From Aquarana catesbeiana (lineage: Eukaryota > Chordata > Amphibia > Anura > Ranidae), in NCBI RefSeq assembly GCF_042186555.1, contig NC_133336.1:193127437-193191436 (forward strand): a stretch of 64,000 bases of DNA, given 5' to 3'. Positions within the stretch are counted from its first letter, which is position 1. Every line of letters starts with the position of its first letter. Both the position numbers and the translations under genes were made by a program. Shown piece after piece: positions 44,440 through 57,080 of the stretch. Below the pieces are notes generated by a model. It ran no database searches and had not been told where the DNA came from. It saw nothing but the letters and a program-made list of their open reading frames with translations.

Positions 44440-45269
44440 TTAACCACTTCAATACCGGGCACTTATACACCCTTTCTGCCCAGACCCAAATGTCCGTGGC
44501 AGGGTATGGAAGATGGCCCCCACTCGTCTCCATACTATAGCAGGGTGGAAGCGACGTCAAAACGTCACTTCCGCCCATACGTCTTAAAGGCACATTTTTC
44601 GGTTGTCATTTTTTTCAAATGACAACATTTTTCTTTATTGCATTTAAGTCCAAATATGAGATCTGAGGTCTTTTTGACCCCATATCTCATATTTAAGAGG
44701 ACCTGTCATGCTTTTTTTTCTATTACAAGGGATGTTTACATTCCTTGTAATAGGAATAAAAGTGACCCAATTTAAAAAAAAAAAAAAAAGTGAAAAAATA
44801 AATAAAATCAAGTACAATAAACAATATAAAAAATATTTTTTTTTTAAAGTGCCCCGTCCCGACGAGCTCATGTGCAGAAGCGAACGCATATGTGAGTAGC
44901 GCCCGCATATGAAAACGGTGGTCAAACCACACATGTGAGGTATTGCCGCAATCGTTAGAGCGAGAGCAATAATTCTAGCCCTAGACCTCCTCTGTAACGC
45001 AAACATGCAATCTATAGAATTTTTTAAACGTCGCCTATGGAGATTTTTAAGGGTAAAAGTTTGATGCCATTCCACGTGTGGGCGCAATTTTGAAGTGTGA
45101 CATGTTGGGTATCAATTTACTCGGCGTAACATTATCTTTCACAATGTAAAAAAAATTGGGCTAACTTTACTGTTGTCTTATTTTTTTATTCCAAAAAAAA
45201 AAAGTGCGCTTGTAAGACCGCTGTGCAAATACAGTGTGACAAAAAGTATTGCAATGACTGCCATTTTAT
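44440..45269. mobile_element. TTAA-flanked MITE, left part
   Basis: Starts TTAACCACTTCAATACCGGG at 44440. The matching right end (GACC..., CTTTAAGTGGTTAA) lies at 57542-57589, separated by the hAT remnant and its nested insert. TTAA target sites suit piggyBac or Kolobok-like elements. The interior has GACATGTTGGGTATC-like words and poly-A/T. The same element follows the partial exon at 63627. Confidence 0.75.
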
Positions 45270-46970
45270 TCAACCACCTCTGAACCTGCCCCTGCAGAGC
45301 TGACAGAACCTCTGCCCCAGTGTGGCTCCTGTCCTCCAAGCACACCAGCTCAAGCACCGCATGGAATCTTTTGGCCTGCATACTTGCGTAGCCCCTTGAA
45401 CGGCTACGGAGCACCGCTGGTTCCGAGGACAAAGCACAAGAAGAGGCCATGGAGGAAGAAGAAGAGGAGGGGGTGGAGGAGAGAGGTGTGTCACAATCAT
45501 TAGTAGTGGCATTTTGGAGGCGTGGTGGCGGAACAACCTCCAACACTACTGCACCTTGTCCGGCATCCTTCCCAGCTGCCAGCAGAATCACCCAATGCAC
45601 GGTGAAACTTAGGTAACATCCCTGTCCATGCCTGCTGGACCATGAGTCAGCGCTAATATGCACCTTACCGCTGACCGTCCTGTCCAGCGAGGCATGGACA
45701 TTGCCTTCCACATGCCGGTAGAAAGCCGGAATCGCCTTCCGTGAGAAAAAGTGGCGTTTGGGTACTGAGGAACCGCACATTCCACAAACTCACAGAAAGG
45801 GGCAGAGTCTACCAACTGAAAAGGCAGCAGTTGAAGTGCTAGCAATTTTGCCAAGCTAGCATTCAACCGCTGGGCATGTGGATGGCTGGGAGCGAACTTC
45901 TTTCGGCGGTGCAGCAGCTGGGGCAAGGAAATTTGCCTGGTACAATCTGACGTCAGTGTACCGAAAGCAGATTGCCCACAAGTACTTGGCTGTGACACAC
46001 CTAATTCTACACCTTCATTCTTCTCAGTGCAGGTCTCAGAGAGAACTGAAGGTATAGTGGGGTTGGAGATCTCAGCTGATGAGGAGCAAGGAGAGGTCCT
46101 CTTTGTTCTTTGGTGTGGGTCTTTTAGATACGCTTGCCAAAGAACTGCATGGCAGATCAACATATGTCTGGTCAAGCATGTGGTGCCCAAGCGGGAGATG
46201 TTTTGGCCACGCGAGATACGCTTGAGACATATGTTGCAAATAGCAGCGGTGCGATCTGATGCACTCGTCTCAAAAAAGGCCCACACCAAAGATCTTTTGG
46301 AATAACGCGCAGAGACAGCAGCAGTCAGTGTGATGCAGTCAGTGTGCTGCCCTTAGGCTGGCCCCTGGAGGGCATAATGCCTCATTGGTGATGTGCCTCC
46401 TCCTCCTCTCTCCTATCAGGCACCCACGTTGAGTCAGTGACCTCATCATCCCCTCCCTCCTCATCACTGGAGCAAACCTGGCAGTATGCTGCAGCAGGGG
46501 GAGCATGACTGCCAGATTGCTGTCCTTTTTGGGCACCCCCTCTGTCCGTACTCACGTTACTGCCTTCATCTAGCTCAGTATCATCATCAGAGCCTTCTAA
46601 ACTCTGGGCATCCTCCTGGAGCATGTACCCAACACTGTGGTCAAACAGTTCGAGGGACTCCTCAGGAGGACATGGTGGGGCTAGGGAAGGAGTCACTGAT
46701 GCCATTGAGCTGAGGGAAGAGGCCGTGTTGGCAGCTGCTTTGCCAGACAAAGTATCCTGAGCATGGGTGAGAGAGGATGAGGAGGATGAGGACAGCTTGG
46801 TCATCCACTCGACCAAGTCTTCCGCATGTTGCAGCTCAACACGGCCAGCTGCCAAAAAAAAGGCCAAGCGTGTCCCGCGGCCACGTGCTGATGAGGATGC
46901 ACCGTCTCCACGACCAGCACTGTTGCCTCTAGACACAGAGCCTGCTTGCCCTCTTTTATTGGCTTGTGAC
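45270..46970 (-). mobile_element. Older (outer) hAT copy, 3'-truncated, left segment
   Basis: Matches the transposase gene of the inner hAT from TCAACCACCTCTGAACCTG (50253 in that copy) rightward. Its 3' half and 3' terminus are missing on the left. It stops at 46970 with the 8-bp target copy CTTGTGAC and resumes at 53637 after the inserted hAT. Confidence 0.92.
45270..46970 (-). pseudogene. hAT transposase of the outer copy, N-terminal half, split
   Basis: The first codons MSGRSTRRGRQSQ lie at 53668-53637. The remainder resumes at 46970. Visible parts: Ser-rich and acidic linker (46936-46382), BED finger CNICLKRISRGQNISRL and RHMLICH (46289-46170), and ISADSWSS of the catalytic core (about 45650). 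Frameshifts are present near 45770 and 46300. It ends in the Ser-rich insertion before the second catalytic Asp. Non-functional: split, frameshifted and truncated. Confidence 0.9.
46963..46970 (+). repeat. hAT target-site duplication, left
   Basis: CTTGTGAC, identical to 53629-53636. Eight bases is the hAT signature. Confidence 0.95.
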
Positions 46971-48009
46971 TAGGGATGAGCCGAACACCCCCCGGTTCGG
47001 TTCGCACCAGAACCTGCGAACGGACCGAAAGTTCGCACGAACGTTAGAACCCCATTGACGTCTATGGGACTCGAACGTTCGAAATCAAAAGTGCTCATTT
47101 TAAAGGCTAATTTGCATGGTATTGTCCTAAAAAGGGTTTGGGGACTCGGGTCCTACCCCAGGGGACATGTATCAATGCAAAAAAAACTTTTAAAAACGTC
47201 CGTTTTTTCGGGAGCAGTGATTTTAATGATGCTTAAAGTAAAAAAAAAAAAAGTGAAATATTCCTTTAAATATCGTACCTGAGGGATGTCTATAGTATGC
47301 CTGTAAAGTGACGCGTGTTTCCCGTGTTTAGAACAGTCCCTGCACCAAATGTCATTTTTAAAGGAAAAAATCTCATTTAAAACTGCTTGCGGGTTTAATG
47401 TAATGTCGGGTCCTGGCAATATGGATGAAAATCAGTGAGACAAACGGCATGGGTAACCCCCAGTCCATTACCAGGCCCTTTGGGTCTTGTATGGATATTA
47501 AGGGGAACCCCGCACCCAAATTAAAATAAGGAAAGGTGTGGGGCCACCAGGCCCTATATACTCTGAACAGCAGTATACAGGCGGTGCAAACAAGACAGGG
47601 ACTTTAGGTTTGTTGTTAAGTAGAATCTGTTTGTAATTTTGAACTGGTACATTTTTAACGTGTTTAGCTCCAGCCAAAACATCTATTTTAAGCTTTTTGG
47701 AAAACATAGGGAAGGGTTATCACCCCTGTGACATTTGTTTTGCTGTCTGTGCTCCTCTTCAGAAGATTTCACCTCACTTTTTGTCCTAATGACAAATGTT
47801 TTTAAAAAATTTGGGTTTTTTTGTGAAACAAGGATTGGTGATAAAGCATCAGTGGAAAGGAGAAAAGTTTTTCCCATATTAACTCTTACAGGAGAGAATT
47901 TCCCTTCCTAGGGGTAGATTTATTCTCACTTCCTGTTGTCTCCTTCCATTTGCAAGTAGGAGTCGTTTGTAAGTTAGTTGTTTGAAAGTAGGGTCCTGCC
48001 CTATATACT

Positions 48010-48570
48010 CAGCAGAAATTTGGGCCTTAGGTGTTGCTGTGGCCACAACACTGTAAGCCCTCACAGGGCTCTGCTGTGAAATATTAGATCAAGAATTGTA
48101 ATTACATGCCCCTGTTAAACAGGAGCTGAAAAATTAGGCCTTAGGCACTGGTGCTGGTGCCACAATACTGCAACCCCTCACAGACACTCTAGTTGGAATG
48201 CAGGAACGAGCCCTGCTGCAAAGTATTGCATCAAAAATTGTAATTACATGCCCCTGTAAACAAGGGCTGAAAAATTGGGCCTTAGGCACTGGTGCTGGTG
48301 CCACAACACTGCAACCCCTCACAGACACTCTAGTTGGAATGCAGGAACGAGCCCTGCTGCAAAGTATTACATCAAAAATTGTAATTACACGCCCCTGTTA
48401 AACAGGGGCAGAAAAAATGGGCCTTAGGCACTGGTGCTGGTGCCACAACACTGCAACCCCTCACAGACACTCTAGTTGGAATGCAGGAACGAGCCCTGCT
48501 GCAAAGTATTACATCAAAAATTGTAATTACAGCCCCTGTTAAACAGGGGCTGAAAAATTGTGCCTTAGGC
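48010..48570 (-). repeat. 141-bp subterminal tandem array of the inner hAT
   Basis: About four copies with GGGCCTTAGGCACTGGTGCT, CACAACACTGCAACCCCTC and ATCAAAAATTGTAATTACA. The repeats recur at about 48240, 48381 and 48523. Confidence 0.9.
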
Positions 48571-48711
48571 ACTGGGGGTGGCGCCCAGAACCAAAAATGT
48601 TCTTACAAGCTATCAGCGTGATGATTGAGGAGGAAGAGGATAATTACTCAGGGATAGTCACTCAGCATCAGCATAGGCAGTCTTTGAAGGGATCTGAGAT
48701 TTCAAAAAAAA

Positions 48712-51700
48712 TTATTCGGTTACATCAGCATCAGGTGCTTGGTAGCTGGTGGTGATCCAAGACTCATTCATTTTTATGAAGGTCAGTCGATCGACCGAGT
48801 CAGTGGACAGACGCACCCTGTGATCGGTTACCACGCCTCCAGCAGCACTGAATGTGCGTTCCGAAAGAACGCTGGATGCAGGACAGGCCAGTAGCTCAAT
48901 TGCATACTGTGCAAGCTCTGGCCAGTGATCCATCCTCAAGACCCAGTAACCCAGAGGATTTTCGGTGGGAAAGGTGTCCAAGTCTGATCTTGCCCCTAGG
49001 TATTCCTGCACCATGTAAAACAGACGCTGGCGATGTTTGCTGGAACCGATCATACCTTGCGGCTGCGGACCAAAAAATTGTCTGAACGCATCGGTCAGAC
49101 GGCCACCTTCTCCACTGCTCCTTCTTTGACTGACCGAAGCCTCAGCAACACGTTGTCCAGAAACAGGAGTTTGTAACCTCCCAGTCTCTGGGAACGTGTT
49201 GCACAGACCTTTCTGCAAGGCCTCCCGAAGATGTTTCATCCTCTGCTCCCTCTGCGATGGCAAGATAAGGTCCGCAACCTTACCCTTGTAACGTGGATCA
49301 AGGAGGGTTGCCAGCCAGTATTGGTCCTTCTCCTTGATACCACGAATACGAGGATCCTTACGCAGGCTTTGCAGGATCAGGGAGGCCATGCAGCGTAGGT
49401 TTGCTGAGGCATTCGGTCCGGAGTCCTCTGGGTCACTAAGGACGACATGGTCCGCAGCCACCTCCTCGCAGCCACGTACAAGTCCATGTGTTTCTTGGGA
49501 CTGATCCCTTAAAGACTGCTGCTGATGCTGAGTGCCAGGCTCCACCTCCATACTGACACAATCTTCCTCCTCCTCCTCCTCCTCTTCCTCCTCGTCCTCT
49601 TCCTGTGTGATCGGCGGGCACGCAGGAACACTGTCTGGATAAAGGGGGCCTTGAGAGCTAAGGAAGTCCTCCTCTTCCTGCCTCTGTTCTGCCTCAAGTG
49701 CCCTGTCCATTATTCCATGCAGCGTGTGCTCCAACAGGTGGACAAGGGGGACAGTGTCACTGATGCATGCACTGTCACTGCTCACCATCCTCGTGGCCTC
49801 CTCAAATGGTGACAGGACAGTGCATGCATCCCTGATCATGGCCCACTGGCGTGGGGAAAAAAAACCCAAGCTCCCCTGACCCTGTCCTGGTGCCATAGTC
49901 GCACAGGTACTCATTGATGGCCCTCTGCTGCGTGTGCAGCCGCTGCAGCATGGCCAACGTTGAGTTCCACCTGGTGGGCATGTCACAGATTAGGCGGTTC
50001 TTGGGCAGGTTAAACTCCTTTTGGAGGTCCGTCAGCCGAGCACTGGCATTATATGACCGGCGGAAATGCACACAGACTTTCCTGGCCTGCCTCAGGACAT
50101 CCTGTAAGCCCGGGTACCTGCCCAAGAACCGCTGCACCACCAAGTTAAGGACGTGAGCCAAACAGGGCACATGGGTCATTTGTCCCTGTCGGAGGGCAGA
50201 GAGGAGGTTGGTGCCATTGTCGCAAACCACCATTCCTGCCTTAAGTTGGCGTGGCGTCAACCACCTCTGAACCTGCCCCTGCAGAGCTGACAGAACCTCT
50301 GCCCCAGTGTGGCTCCTGTCCCCCAAGCACACCAGCTCAAGCACCGCATGGCATCTTTTGGCCTGCGTACTTGCGTAGCCCCTTGAACGACTACGGAGCA
50401 CCGCTGGTTCCGAGGAAGAGGCCATGGAGGAAGAAGAGGAGGGGGTGGAGGAGAGAGGTGTGTCACAATCATTAGCATTTTGGAGGCGTGGTGGCGGAAC
50501 AACCTCCAACACTACTGCACCTTGTCCTGCATCCTTCCCAGCTGCCAGCAGAGTCACCCAATGCGCCGTGAAACTTAGGTAATGTCCCTGTCCATGCCAG
50601 CTGGACCATGAGTCAGCGGTAATATGCACCTTACCGCTGACCGCCCTGTCCAGCGAGGCATGGACATTGCCTTCCACATGCTGGTAGAGAGCCTGAATCG
50701 CCTTCCGTGAGAAAAAGTGGCGTTTGGGTACCTGCCACTGAGGAACCGCACATTCCACAAACTCACGGAAGGGGGCAGAGTCTACCAACTGAAAAGGCAG
50801 CAGTTGACGTGCTAGCAATTTTGCCAAGCTAGCATTTAACCGCTGGGCATGTGGATGGCTGAGAGCAAACTTCTTTCGGCAGTGCAGCAGCTGGGGCAGG
50901 GAAATTTGCCTGGTACAATCTGACGTCGGTGTACCAAAATCAGATTGCCCACAAGTACGTGGCTGTGACACACCTAATTCTACACCTTCATTCCTCTCAG
51001 TGCAGGTCTCAGAGAGGACTGAAGGTCTAGTGGGGTTGGAAATCTCAGCTGATGAGGAGCAAGCAGAGGTCCTCTTTGTTCTTTGGTGTGGGTCTTTTAG
51101 ATATGCTTGCCAACGAACTGCATGGCAGGTCAACATATGTCTGGTCAAGCATGTGGTACCCAAGCGGGAGATGTTTTGGCCACGCGAGATACGCTTGAGA
51201 CATATGTTGCAAATAGCAGCGGTGCGATCTGATGCACTCGTCTCAAAAAAGGCCCACACCAAAGAACTTTTTGAATAACGCGCAGAGACTGCAGCGCCCT
51301 GCACATGTGGAGCTTTGGGGTGTGATGCAGTCAATGTGCTGCCCTTAGGCTGGCCCCTGGAGGGCATCCTGCCTCCTTGGTGATGTGCCGCCTCCTCCTC
51401 CTCCTCCTCCTCCTCTCTCCTATCAGGCACCCACGTTGAGTCAGTGACCTCATCATCCCCTCCCTCCTCATCACTGGAGCAAACCTGGCAGTATGCTGCA
51501 GCAGGGGGAGCATGACTGCCAGATTGCTGTCCTTCTTGGGCACCCCCTCTGTCCGTGCTCGTGTTACTGCCTTCATCAAGCTCAGTATCATCATCAGAGC
51601 CTTCCAAACGCTGGGCATCCTCCTGGAGCATGTAACCAACACTGTGGTCAAAGAGTTCGAGGGACTCCTCAGGAGGACATGGTGGGGCTAGGGAAGGAGT

Positions 51701-51991
51701 CACTGATGACATTGAGCCGAGGGAAGAGGCCGCTGCTTTGCCAGACAAAGTACCCTGGGCATGGGTGAGAGAGGATGAGGAGGATGAGGACGGCTTGGTC
51801 ATCCACTCGACCAAGTCTTCCGCATGTTGCGGCTCAACATGGCCAGCTGCCGAAAAAAAGGCCAAGCGTGTCCCATGGCCACGTGCTGATGAGGATGCAC
51901 CGTCTCCACGACCAGCACTTGACACAGAGCCTGCTTGCCCTCTCTTATTGGCTTGTGACTGTCTGCCTCTCCTTCTTGGCCTTCCAGACAT
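48712..51991 (-). pseudogene. hAT (ZBED/Ac-type) transposase, one frameshift from intact
   Basis: Two long minus-strand frames together cover a protein of about 1,090 residues. It starts at MSGRPRRRGRQSQ (51991), as in the other copies, and stops at 48712. N-terminal half: basic start; Ser- and Glu-rich linkers; BED zinc finger at residues 241-293 (C261, C264, H285, H290); first catalytic Asp near 460 (ITADSWSS); second near 591 (CDNGTNLLSAL) followed by CLAHVLNL. C-terminal half: acidic linker, DPRYKGKVADL, and the dimerisation domain LLACPASSVLSERTFSAAGG, which holds the catalytic Glu. The break is a run of eight A at 49857-49864 (T8 on the coding strand). It cuts and pastes elements with TAGGGATGAGC ends. 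The run could be a real mutation or a sequencing error. Confidence 0.9.
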
Positions 51992-52021
51992 ACTAATGGC
52001 CTGTAGCTGCACTAAGCTGGG

Positions 52022-52046
52022 ATATATATATATATATATATATATG
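52022..52046. repeat. (TA)n microsatellite
   Basis: Lies at the same place upstream of the transposase start as in the other copies (18226 and 53699), so it belongs to the hAT. Confidence 0.95.
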
Positions 52047-52084
52047 TACTGATACTGCAGCTAGCAAAATCAACTGCCTGCCTG

Positions 52085-53130
52085 TAGTATGAGAACACCA
52101 CCAACCTTCTAGAGGTAGCTTTAGCTGAACACTGTGAGCAGGACGCACCCCACTAACTTGTAGGTTTAGCAGAACACTGTGAGCAGGACGCACTGCACTA
52201 ACTGTAAATAGTCTAGCTGCCTGACTGTGGTACTAATAGGATCAAAAGAACACCAGCAATTTTCTTCAGGTAGCTGTATTTACTGTAACAAGACAAGCCT
52301 GCCTGTCAGTAAGAAGATAACAGAAACGGATCTAGCTGAACACTGTGAGCAGGACGCACCCCACTAGCTTGTAGGTTTAGCTGAACACTGTGAGGTGGAC
52401 GCACCCCACTAACTTGTAGGTTTAGCTGAACACTGTGAGCAGGACGCACCCCACTAACTTGTAGGTTTAGCAGAACACTGTGAGCAGGACGCACTGCACT
52501 AACTGTAAATAGTCTAGCTGCCTGACTGTGGTACTAATAGGATCAAAAGAACACCAGCAATTTTCTTCAGGTAGCTGTATTTACTGTAACAAGACAAGCC
52601 TGCCTGTCAGTAAGAAGATAACAGGAATGGATCTAGCTGAACACTGTGAGCAGGACGCACCGCACTAACTTGAAGGTTTAGCTGAACACTGAGCAGGACG
52701 CACCCCACTAACTTGTAGGTTTAGCTGAACACTGTGAGCAGGACGCACTGTACTAACTGCAAATAGTCTAGCTGCCTGACTGTGGTACTAATAGGATCAA
52801 AAGAACACCAGTAATTTTCTTCAGGTAGCTGTATATACTGTAACAAGACAAGCCTGCCTGTCAGTAAGAAGATAACAGGAATGGATCTAGCTGAACACTG
52901 TGAGCAGGACGCACTGCACTAACTGTAAATAGTCTAGCTGCCTGACTGTGGTACTAATAGGATCAAAGGAACACCAGTAATTTTCTTCAGGTAGCTGTAA
53001 ATACTGTAACAAGACAAGCCTGCCTGTCAGTAGGAATATAACAGGAACGGATCTAGCTGAACACTGTGAGCAGGACGCACTGCACTAAATGTAAATAGTC
53101 TAGAAGATAACAGGAACGGATCTAGCTAAA
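52085..53130 (-). repeat. Right subterminal repeat array of the inner hAT
   Basis: Mixed repeats of about 45 bp (TTTAGCTGAACACTGTGAGC, AGGACGCACCCCACTAAC) and about 150 bp (TAGTCTAGCTGCCTGACTGT, AACAAGACAAGCCTGCCTGT). Confidence 0.9.
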
Positions 53131-53628
53131 CTGAATACAGTGTATATATATATATATATATGCAACACCTGGGATGCATATATATACACAATACACTGTA
53201 AGTGCAGCTAACTGACTGACTGTTCTGCCCAATCTATCTAACTCAAATCAAATGTCACTGTCTGTCTCTCTCTCTCTCTTAATGAACGCCGGAACACACA
53301 CTACACAGGGCCGCCGTGCAGGTGGCCTTATATAGTGTGGGGCGTGTACTAAATCCCCTGAGCCATAATTGGACAAAGCCTCCTTGGCTTTGGCCAATTA
53401 CAGCTCTCTGTTCAGGCGGCGCTGTGATTGGCCAAGCATGCGGGTCATAGTGCATGCTTGGCCAATCATCAGCCAGCAATGCACTGCGATGCCGCAGTGA
53501 ATTATGGGCCGTGACGCGCCACACGAATTTGGCGCGAACGGCCCATATCGTTCGCAATTCGGCGAACGGGTGAACAGCCGATGTTCGAGTCGAACATGGG
53601 TTCGACTCGAACACGAAGCTCATCCCTA

Positions 53629-53636
53629 CTTGTGAC
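53629..53636 (+). repeat. hAT target-site duplication, right
   Basis: CTTGTGAC, matching 46963-46970. Confidence 0.95.
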
Positions 53637-53695
53637 TGTCTGCCTCTCCTTGTTGACCTTCCAGACATACTAATGGATTGTAGCTGCACTAAGCT

Positions 53696-53740
<45 letters not shown>

Positions 53741-53809
53741 TGATACTGCAGCTAACAAAATCAACTGCCTGCCTGTAGTATGAGAACACCACCAACCTTC
53801 TGCAGGTAG

Positions 53810-56800
53810 CTTTAGCTGAACACTGTGCAGAGCTCGCAAAAAAATAACTTGTAGCTTATTTAGCTGCCTGCGGTAGTGATAGGATCAGGAAAACACCACC
53901 AACCTTCTACAGGTAGTTTTAGCTGAACACTGTGAGGAGGACGCACTACACTAACTTGTAGCTTTAGCTGAACACTGTGCAGAGGTCGCACTACACTAAC
54001 TTGTAGTTTTAGCTGAACACTGTGAGGAGGACGCACTACACTAACTTGTAGCTTTAGCTGAACACTGTGAGGAGGACGCACTACCCTAACTTGTAGCTTT
54101 AGCTGAACACTGTGCAGAGGTCACACTAAACTAACTTGTAGCTTTAGCTGAACACTGTGAGGAGGCCGCACTACACTAACTTGTAACTTTAGCTGAACAC
54201 TGTGCAGAGGTCGCACTACACTAACTTGTAGTTTTAGCTGAACACTGTGAGGAGGACGCACTACACTAACTTGTAGCTTTAGCTGAACACTGTGAGGAGG
54301 ATGCACTACCCTAACTTGTAGCTTTAACTGAACACTGTGCAGAGGTCACACTAAACTAACTTGTAGCTTTAGCTGAACACTGTGAGGAGGACGCACTACA
54401 CTAACTTGTAGCTTTAGCTGAACACTGTGCAGAGGTCGCACTACACTAACTTGTAGTTTTAGCTGAACACTGTGAGGAGGATGCACTACACTAACTTGTA
54501 GCTTTGGCTGAACACTGTGCAGAGGTCGCACTACACTAACTTGTAGTTTTAGCTGAACACTGTGAGGAGGACGTACTACACTAACTTGTAGCTTTAGCTG
54601 AACACTGTGCAGAGGTCGCACTACACTAACTTGTAGTTTTAGTTGAACACTGTGAGGAGGACGCACTACACTAACTTGTAGCTTTAGCTGAACACTGTGA
54701 GGAGGACGCACTACCCTAACTTGTAGCTTTAGCTGTACACTGTGCAGAGCTCGCAAAAAAATAACTTGTAGCTTATTTAGCTGCCTGCGGTAGTAATAGG
54801 ATCAGGAAAACACCACCAACCTTCTACAGGTAGCTTTAGGTGAACACTGTGCAGAGCTTGCAAAAAACTAACTTGTAGCTTATTTAGCTGCCTGCGGTAG
54901 TGATAGGATCAGGAAAACACCACCAACCTTCTACAGGTAGCTTTAGCTGAACACTGTGCAGAGCTCACAAAAAACTAACTTGTAGTTTTAGCTGAACACT
55001 GTGAGGAGGACGCACTACACTAACTTGTAGCTTTAGATGAACACTGTGCAGAGGTCCCACTACGCTAACTTGTAGTTTTAGCTGAACACTGTGAGGAGGA
55101 CGCACTACCCTAACTTGTAGCTTTAGCTGAACACTGTGCAGAGGTCACACTAAACTAACTTGTAGCTTTAGCTGAACACTGTGAGGAGGACGCACTACAC
55201 TAACTTGTAGCTTTAGCTGAACACTGTGCAGAGGTCGCACTACATTAACTTGTAGTTTTAGCTGAACACTGTGAGGAGGACGCACTACACTTACTTGTAG
55301 CTTTAGCTGAACACTGTGCAGAGGTCGCACTACACTAACTTGTAGTTTTAGCTGAACACTGTGAGGAGGACGCACTACCCTAACTTGTAGCTTTAGCTGA
55401 ACACTGTGCAGAGCTCGCAAAAAAATAACTTGTAGCTTATTTAGCTGCCTGCGGTAGTGATACGATCAGGAAAACACCACCAACCTTCTACAGGTAGCTT
55501 AAGGTGAACACTGTGCAGAGCTCGCAAAAAACGAACTTGTAGCTTATTTAGCTGCCTGCGGTAGTGATAGGATCAGGAAAACACCACCAACCTTCTACAG
55601 GTAGCTTTAGCTGAACACTCTGCAGAGCTCGCACTACACCAATTTGTAGTTTTAGCTGAACAGTGTGCAGAGCTCGCAAAAAACTAACTTGTAGCTTATT
55701 TAGCTGCCTGCGGTAGTGATCGGATCAGGAAAACACCACCAACCTTCTACAGGTAGCTTTAGCTGAACAGTGTGCAGAGTTCACAAAAAAATAACTTGTA
55801 GTTTTAGCTGAACACTATGCGAAGAACGCACTACACTAACTTGTAGCTTTAGCTGAACACTGTTCAGAGGACGCACTACACTAACTTGTAGCTTTAGCTG
55901 AACACTGTGAGGAGGACGCACTACACTAACTTGTAGCTTTAGCTGAACACTGTGAGGAGGGCGCACTATACTAACTTGTAGCTTTAGCTGAACACTGTGA
56001 GGAGGACGCACTACACTAACTTGTAGCTTTAGCTGAACACTGTGCAGAGGTCGCACTACACTAACTTGTAGTGTTAGCTTAACACTGTGGAGAGGACGCA
56101 CTACACTAACTTGTAGCTTTAGCTGAACACTGTGAGGAGGACGCACTACCCTAACTTGTAGCTTTAGCTAAACACTGTGCAGAGGTCACACTAAACTAAC
56201 TTGTAGCTTTAGCTGAACACTGTGAGGAGGATGCACTACACTAATGCCGCGTACACACGGTCGGACTTTTCATCTACAAAAGTCCAACGGACGCTGACGG
56301 ACTAAAGCTGGCTGGTAATCCGATCGTGTGTGGGCTTCTCCGGACTTTCAGCAGACTTTTTCAGCCTCAAATCCGACGGACTTTAGATTTGAAACATGCT
56401 TCAAATCTTTATGTCGTAACTACGACGGACCCCGAAATCCGCTCGTCTGTGTGCTAGTCCGACGGACAAAAACCCATGCTAGGGCAGCTATTGGCTACTG
56501 GCTATGAACTTCCTTATTTTAGTCCGGTGTACGTCATCACGTACGAATCCGTCGGACTTTTGTGTGGTCGTGTGTAGGCAAGTCCGTTCGTTAGAAAGTC
56601 TGCTGCAAGTCCGCCGAAAGTCCGCCGGAAGTCTGTCGGACAGGCTGTCGGACTTTTGTAGACGAAAAGTCCGACCGTGTGTACGCGGCATAACTTGTAG
56701 CTTTAGCTGAACACTGTGCAGAGGTCACACAACACTAACTTGTAGTTTTAGCTGAACACTGTGATGAGGACGCACTACACTAACTTGTAGTTTTAGCTGA

Positions 56801-56870
56801 GCACTGTGCAGAGGTCACACTAAACTAACTTGTAGCTTTAACTGAACACTGTGAGGAGGACGCACTACAC
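53810..56870 (-). repeat. 45-bp subterminal array, about 55 or more copies, of the outer hAT
   Basis: The unit reads TAACTTGTAGCTTTAGCTGA, then ACACTGTGAGGAGGACGCAC, then TACAC. Variants alternate (GAGGAGGACGCACTACAC versus CAGAGGTCGCACTACAC), suggesting a higher-order 90-bp repeat. Because 45 is a multiple of 3, long minus-strand frames with a 15-residue repeat (HSVQLKLQVSVVRPP) appear; they are artefacts. The inner hAT has only about 1 kb of this array. Confidence 0.93.
56245..56690. mobile_element. PIF/Harbinger-type MITE, 446 bp
   Basis: TGCCGCGTACACACGGTCGG at the left is mirrored by the right end (CCGACCGTGTGTACGCGGCA). Flanked by TAA (56242-56244 and 56691-56693) within the CACTAACTTG word of the array. 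Related to the MITE at 18789-19222 but with a different interior. Confidence 0.88.
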
Positions 56871-57021
56871 TAACTGTAAATAGTCTAGCTGCCTGACTGT
56901 GGTACTAATAGGATCAAAAGAACACCAGCAATTTTCTTCAGGTAGCTGTAAATATTGCAACAAGACAAGCCTGCCTGTCAGTAGGAAGATAACAGGAACG
57001 GATCTAGCTAAACTGAATACA

Positions 57022-57080
<59 letters not shown>

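Larger units (their letters stand above)
46971..53628 (-). mobile_element. Nearly complete hAT transposon (6.66 kb) nested in an older hAT
   Basis: Starts TAGGGATGAGCCGAAC and ends with the inverse (AAGCTCATCCCTA), an 11-bp terminal repeat fitting the YAGGG hAT rule. It has a perfect 8-bp target duplication. The interior, left to right, is: subterminal block; 141-bp array; transposase (minus strand); (TA)n near 52022; right subterminal array; CT microsatellite near 53263; right end with GGCCAATCA/TGATTGGCC pairs. Joining the flanks restores the N-terminal coding sequence of the host hAT, which proves the nesting order. Confidence 0.95.

Noticed and set aside
53279..53839. 186-codon frame containing MSGRSTRRGRQSQ
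   Set aside because: It is a chimera: the first codons of the outer hAT transposase run into the end of the inserted hAT.
53860..56146. Minus-strand proteins with HSVQLKLQVSVVRPP repeats
   Set aside because: They come from a 45-bp hAT array whose length is a multiple of three.
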